Source: JBMORL01 sp049322335 (GTDB lineage: Bacteria; Bacteroidota; Bacteroidia; Flavobacteriales_D; UBA2798). From it: a stretch of 64,000 nucleotides of DNA. Positions 60,048 to 64,000 of the stretch are shown in pieces. The notes below the pieces were generated by a model. That model did no database searches and was not told the origin of the DNA. It worked only from the letters and a program-made list of their open reading frames with translations. Numbering within the stretch: the stretch's first letter is position 1; every line of letters begins with the position of its first letter. The DNA is taken from assembly GCA_049322335.1 (NCBI GenBank), contig JBMORL010000022.1, forward strand, positions 1 through 64,000, read 5' to 3'. The translations under genes and the position numbers were made by a program.

Positions 60048-60959
60048 ATGAACTGGCCCATAGCTATCCGGGGATACAAAAACTACCTGTTACTGGAGAA
60101 ATCCCTCTCTGCCAACAGCATAGAAGCCTATGAGCGGGATGTACAAAAGATCGTTCAATTCCTGGAATCAAAAAACAGGAAGAAAAACCCCGAAACCATT
60201 GATGCTGACGACCTGAGGGAAATGCTGGCCTGGATAGCCGGAATGGGGTTAAATGCAAAGTCGCAATCGCGTATTTTATCGGGAATCCGGGGGTTTTACA
60301 GGTACCTGCTTATGGAAGATGAAATAAAGGAAGATCCTACTGAACTGATTGAAATGCCCAAAACCGGCAGAAAACTTCCTGATGTGCTTTCGTTTGAGGA
60401 AATTGAGGAAATAATGCTGCAAATAGACCTGAGTAAGCCCGAAGGCGAACGAAATAAAGCCATGGTGATGATGATGTATGGTTGCGGACTGCGGGTAAGT
60501 GAACTGGTTTCAGTTAAAATATCAGACATTTTTCCAAAAGAACGATTCATAAAAGTAACCGGAAAAGGAAATAAAGAACGGCTGGTTCCCATTGGGAAAA
60601 AAGTGTTGAAACAGATCAACAGCTATCTTGAAAAAACGAGAAATCACCGGGAGATAAAAAAAGAAGCACAGGATATTTTATTTCTTAACCGCAGGGGAAA
60701 TAAACTTACCCGCGTGATGGTATTTACCATTATCAAATCACTGGTGCAGTCGGCAGGAATAAAAAAGAAAATAAGTCCGCACAGTTTGCGCCATTCTTTT
60801 GCCACACATTTGGTAGAAGGCGGAGCAGATTTACGCGCTGTGCAGGAAATGCTGGGACATGAAAGCATTACCACAACCGAAATTTACACCCATCTTGACA
60901 GAAGTTTTTTGGAGGAAACAATCAAAAGTTTTCATCCGCTGGCGAAGAGAGGTGGATGA
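60048..60959 (+). CDS. xerD: Tyrosine recombinase XerD-like
   Basis: 303 residues: N-terminal SAM-like core-binding domain (YKNYLLLEKSLSANSIEAYERD in part) and catalytic domain with Arg149 (GCGLRVSELV), Lys in KVTGKGNKERLVP, HSLRHSFATHLVEGGADLR, LGHESITTTE and Tyr280. Resolves chromosome dimers at dif sites with its partner. The layout matches XerD more than an integrase, and no phage genes surround it, but one cannot separate XerC from XerD by eye. Divergent with aroQ, 17 bp apart. Confidence 0.88.
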   Translation: MNWPIAIRGYKNYLLLEKSLSANSIEAYERDVQKIVQFLESKNRKKNPETIDADDLREMLAWIAGMGLNAKSQSRILSGIRGFYRYLLMEDEIKEDPTELIEMPKTGRKLPDVLSFEEIEEIMLQIDLSKPEGERNKAMVMMMYGCGLRVSELVSVKISDIFPKERFIKVTGKGNKERLVPIGKKVLKQINSYLEKTRNHREIKKEAQDILFLNRRGNKLTRVMVFTIIKSLVQSAGIKKKISPHSLRHSFATHLVEGGADLRAVQEMLGHESITTTEIYTHLDRSFLEETIKSFHPLAKRGG

Positions 60960-60963
60960 AGAG

Positions 60964-60995
60964 ATGTTAGACTAAAGACTGTGGACTGAATACTG
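60964..60995. repeat. Short word repeat after xerD
   Basis: GATGTTAGACTAAAGACTGT then GGACTGAATACTGC: ACT-based words within 35 bp of the recombinase stop and directly before the serine hydrolase stop. Related in style to 14329-14358. Confidence 0.35.
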
Positions 60996-62336
60996 CTACT
61001 TCACCTTCTTTATTTTCTGGTCTCCACCCTGGTGTAATGTCATTCCTGTTACATTTCCTTTTTTATCGGTTTCAAAAGTCATCGAGGCCTCCACGATTTT
61101 GAGAAAAAATTTATTTTCTGCTTCTGCATACGCGCGGAAACGGGGCTGGCCGGTAGCCTGGCAATACAATTTATTTCCTTTTGAAGTAATTACAATCTTA
61201 AAATCGGGTGAAAGTTCATACTCGCCCGTATATTTTTTTACTGCTTCCTCACTTAACTGAATTTCGGTATGTGATACGGGTAATTCATACTTTTCCCCCA
61301 GCAAAATAGCAGCAATTGTTTTGTTTATTCTTCCTGCAGCACCAAAATCATAATTCATAAGAGTAACAATGCAAATATCATCATTCACCATACGGGCAAT
61401 ATGTGTGGAAAATCCGTTTACTCCGCCACTGTGATGAATACATTTTTTTCCAAACCATTCGTCAATGAACCAGCCGTAGCCAAACCCGTTTTTATGATTC
61501 CGGAAAAGTGAATCGAGCCAGGGTTTGTGAACCAGTTTCTGGCTGTAAAGGGCGCGGTCCCATAAATACAGGTCTTCCACAGTAGAATACAGTGCCCCGG
61601 CAGAAAATCCTGCTACAAAATCTATTGGCTCTGCGTTTTCCAGGGTATCCTCCCCGAGCGTATATCCCGTGGCGCGTTTTTCTATAAGCATTTCATTGAA
61701 AAAATAACCCGAATTTTTCATTCCCAGCGGATCGAAAATGTTTTCCTTTACTACCTGCGCATAGGTTTTCTCCGTTAGTTGTTCGATAATAGCTCCGAGA
61801 ATAAAATAGGCTGAGTTGTTGTATTGCTGTTTGGCTCCCGGCTCAAATTCAAGATCGCGGCTGCAGTATTTTTTTACAAATTCTTCTGTGGTAAAGAATA
61901 ACCGTGCGTCTCTTATCATAAAACTATCGAGATCGGTATAATTGGGAATTCCGCTGGTGTGTATCAGCAACTGGTGGATAGTTACTTTTTCGCCAATATC
62001 TTTCCGGTAATACGGCAGGTAATCAGAAATTTTTCCATCCAGTTTCAGCTTTCCTTCCTGTACCATCTGCATTATTACCATTGCGGTAAACTGTTTGGTA
62101 ACCGAAGCCAGGCAAAACCGCGTGTCGATGGTGTTTTCTACTCTCCATTCGCGGTTGGCATAACCGAATGCTTTTTTATACACCGGTTTTTCCTTGTGCA
62201 TCACAAGTACAACTCCGCTGAGTTTTTCGTTTTTTTGAAGGATACCGAGGTATTCGTCAATTTTTTGTTCGGTGGAAGATTGTGAATATCCATACAGAAA
62301 AAAAACACCGAAAAAGAATGATAGCCATGTTTTCAT
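60996..62336 (-). CDS. Beta-lactamase-family serine hydrolase
   Basis: About 446 residues from ATG 62336 (signal peptide MKTWLSFFFGVFFLYGYSQ); an upstream ATG at 62390 would put an odd extension before it. Penicillin-recognising enzyme motifs: SVTK (SxxK), YNNSAYF (YxN), HSGGVNG (HxG). A C-terminal lipocalin-like domain (about 345-440) follows. Class C/esterase-type serine hydrolase with an unknown ester or peptide substrate. Follows a T9SS protein gene with 56 bp between. Confidence 0.87.
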   Translation of the reverse strand: MKTWLSFFFGVFFLYGYSQSSTEQKIDEYLGILQKNEKLSGVVLVMHKEKPVYKKAFGYANREWRVENTIDTRFCLASVTKQFTAMVIMQMVQEGKLKLDGKISDYLPYYRKDIGEKVTIHQLLIHTSGIPNYTDLDSFMIRDARLFFTTEEFVKKYCSRDLEFEPGAKQQYNNSAYFILGAIIEQLTEKTYAQVVKENIFDPLGMKNSGYFFNEMLIEKRATGYTLGEDTLENAEPIDFVAGFSAGALYSTVEDLYLWDRALYSQKLVHKPWLDSLFRNHKNGFGYGWFIDEWFGKKCIHHSGGVNGFSTHIARMVNDDICIVTLMNYDFGAAGRINKTIAAILLGEKYELPVSHTEIQLSEEAVKKYTGEYELSPDFKIVITSKGNKLYCQATGQPRFRAYAEAENKFFLKIVEASMTFETDKKGNVTGMTLHQGGDQKIKKVK

Positions 62337-62392
62337 AGTAAATGAAATAATATTCAAATCTATAAAAAACCCGGGACTCCGACTGATCACAC

Positions 62393-63862
62393 TTACTTTA
62401 TCAGCATTATTTTTCCGCTATAGACCTTTTCAGCCTGATATACCTTTATAAAATATAATCCGGAACCAAGATGTTCCGTACTCACCTGTTTTTGTTTATC
62501 GATTACATCCGACACAACAATATTCCCTGAAGTATCAAAAACTTCAAAATATCCCGAAGACGCATTCAGAATCTGAAAATTATCTGTTGCAGGATTGGGA
62601 AAAATGTTAAGTCCCTTTTCTTCATTCCCGCTCACATCAGCCGGGAACTGGCAATTGGTAAATACCCAACCGGTGTTTGAGCCAAGATCGACACTGTTAT
62701 TTCCTGCAAAATAATAACCGTTTCCAATTGCATTTGAATTATCTAATTTTACATAATCAATACAAATAGTATCATTGGGCAAGCGCAATGCCTGCGACCC
62801 TAATCCCGAAATAGCAATGGTATCTCCCGGGCCGGTATTTACCTGAAAAACATCATTCACAAACAAAGTATCTATATCATACATATATCCAAAATTCCCC
62901 AGCGTGTTTTCCAGTATAAGAGTATCATATTCGAAGTTATAAAACGCATTGGAGGGTTGATAAGCCAAAACTGAAGAAGCATTGTAAAATTCAGCCCGGT
63001 GGATTGTTCCGGTAAAATCTGTACCATTCAATAATCCATAGGCAATCAATTCATCAATTTCGCAAGACACTCCCAGCAAAATCGGTGCGGGAGCAAGTGT
63101 GTCAATCACAATACGATGAAAGTGGTGCCCGTAACCGGCATCCATTGCGATATAGGGCCCTCCGCTTCTTAACCAGATTGTAGAAGTGCCTGCATTAACA
63201 GAATAAACCGCACCGGCAAATGAAATCCAGCCTTCATCATACAAATTTATTTCCGAAGCCCCAAGATTTAATGTTTTTGCCCCGGGTCCGCTTATTCCTA
63301 TTGTGCTTGTATTTATCGTTTTTGAATTTGTATTTAGTGTTCCCTCTACCACTCCTATAGTGTAGGCATCCAAATCATCGGAAAGAGTCCATTCACCGCC
63401 ACTGCCATTAAACAAGATACTTAACACGTAAAGAGCAGGATTTGCTGCCAGGGGCATATATAAATCAATGACGTTTCCTGTTGTAGTGGCCTTGAATTTT
63501 ATCAAACCGTTAAACATAAGATCATCCACTCCATAAAACGATCCGTAAACTTCCAATGAATACGAGAATTCTATATTAACTTCAGGTGAAAATACAAATG
63601 GGCCATTAAAAAAGACTGTTTTACATTGCGCATTCATATCAATCCACATCGCTGGCCACAAAGTGTTCGAATCAAAATAAACATCATCTCCCGGTCCGGG
63701 CAATACTGCGGGATGTATTGTACCTCCGGAAGTCGTGTACCAGTTGTTTAAATCACTCCAAAGTATATTCCCGTTTATTCCATCAGGATTCCAAAAATAA
63801 TCGGCAGAAAAAGAAGAAAAAGAAGAAACAAAAATGCTGACGATAAGTAGTGCTTTTTTCAT
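62393..63862 (-). CDS. T9SS cargo protein with type A C-terminal sorting domain
   Basis: 489 residues: signal peptide ending SFSA, then repeating beta segments of a surface protein (DYFWNPDGINGNILWSDLNNW in part; NWYTTSGG), then a type A sorting domain from about residue 415: FPNPATDNFQI, YFEVFDTSGN, STEHLGSGLYFIKVY and a final KIMLIK. It should be exported by the Sec system, passed by the T9SS and anchored or released at the surface. The middle of the protein has no family I recognise. Confidence 0.88.
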   Translation of the reverse strand: MKKALLIVSIFVSSFSSFSADYFWNPDGINGNILWSDLNNWYTTSGGTIHPAVLPGPGDDVYFDSNTLWPAMWIDMNAQCKTVFFNGPFVFSPEVNIEFSYSLEVYGSFYGVDDLMFNGLIKFKATTTGNVIDLYMPLAANPALYVLSILFNGSGGEWTLSDDLDAYTIGVVEGTLNTNSKTINTSTIGISGPGAKTLNLGASEINLYDEGWISFAGAVYSVNAGTSTIWLRSGGPYIAMDAGYGHHFHRIVIDTLAPAPILLGVSCEIDELIAYGLLNGTDFTGTIHRAEFYNASSVLAYQPSNAFYNFEYDTLILENTLGNFGYMYDIDTLFVNDVFQVNTGPGDTIAISGLGSQALRLPNDTICIDYVKLDNSNAIGNGYYFAGNNSVDLGSNTGWVFTNCQFPADVSGNEEKGLNIFPNPATDNFQILNASSGYFEVFDTSGNIVVSDVIDKQKQVSTEHLGSGLYFIKVYQAEKVYSGKIMLIK

Positions 63863-63943
63863 TTTTATACATTTTGATTACTAATAATACGGAATAAGAC
63901 ACACTCATACCTGATTTTATGTCCAAATAAAAAATTATAATGA

Positions 63944-63980
63944 TAAAAAAATCCCGCTCACGGATTAACGGAACGGGATT
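63944..63980 (-). terminator. Terminator of a minus-strand gene outside the window
   Basis: ATCCCG (63951-63956) pairs with CGGGAT (63974-63979) and, on the minus strand, is followed by a T run (63945-63950). It lies upstream of the sorting-domain gene, so it ends transcription of a gene beyond 64000. Confidence 0.75.
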
Positions 63981-64000
63981 AAAAAATAAAAACCTGTAAG

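Noticed and set aside
60048..60959. Phage or ICE integrase
   Set aside because: Sequence and length match chromosomal XerC/XerD recombinases and the neighbours are housekeeping genes.

Overview
This window comes from the chromosome of a member of the Bacteroidota, most likely a draft or metagenome assembly because it holds two 100-base N gaps. The evidence for the phylum is consistent: a type IX secretion (T9SS) Plug protein and a T9SS C-terminal sorting domain, a Bat (aerotolerance) operon, Na+-translocating NQR, many lipoproteins and PorT-like barrels, -7 promoter boxes of the form TAnnTTTG, and start codons that mostly lack a Shine-Dalgarno sequence.

Layout. 1-4.2 kb: hemB, a phosphohexomutase, a hypothetical, a LexA/CI-like HTH-S24 regulator with a two-site operator, tRNA-Arg(ACG) and its terminator. 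4.2-11.2 kb: an accessory island with a small HTH regulator, two related secreted transglutaminase-like proteins, the second of which carries an RHS-core-like segment and a variable HExxH metallopeptidase C-terminus, overlapping lipoprotein genes, a 389-bp near-identical repeat, a transposase remnant and a second, orphan C-terminal cassette. I read this as an unusual polymorphic toxin-immunity locus. 11.2-18 kb: an enlarged LolE-like permease, NamZ, a small lipoprotein and a NagZ/beta-lactamase-like fusion (peptidoglycan recycling). 18.4-23.3 kb: small membrane protein, mutL, two rhomboids, EEP nuclease. 23.3-30.8 kb: outer-membrane proteins and a heavy-metal RND efflux operon. 30.9-37 kb: complete nqrABCDEF. 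37-39.7 kb: T9SS Plug, apaG, Zn-finger protein, NTP pyrophosphohydrolase. 39.8-50 kb: moxR, a four-helix-bundle gene inserted as a repeat-bounded cassette, DUF58, BatD-like, batA, batB, batC, batD, batE, DUF2520 gene, nth. 50-64 kb: DUF4476 protein, DUF3052, CarF/FAD4-like lipid desaturase, LRR protein, TonB-C-like protein, SpoU methyltransferase, propeller/SpoIIE phosphatase sensor, aroQ, xerD-like recombinase, serine hydrolase and a T9SS cargo protein.

How the parts work together. NamZ and the GH3 fusion can act successively on MurNAc-GlcNAc fragments; NQR is an intact sodium pump; MoxR-DUF58-Bat genes form one overlapping operon; CusA/B/C-like genes form one export machine. The two most interesting themes are the toxin-like island at 4.7-11.1 kb and the families of short tandem 'word' repeats (GGGGACA, GAGTTATTG, CAGTGGGCAGT, AATTCGT and others) that sit mainly next to gene 3' ends, one of which encloses the four-helix-bundle gene. 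Both N gaps can be resolved from the sequence itself: one has apparently zero missing bases, the other hides a 127-base duplicated contig overlap.
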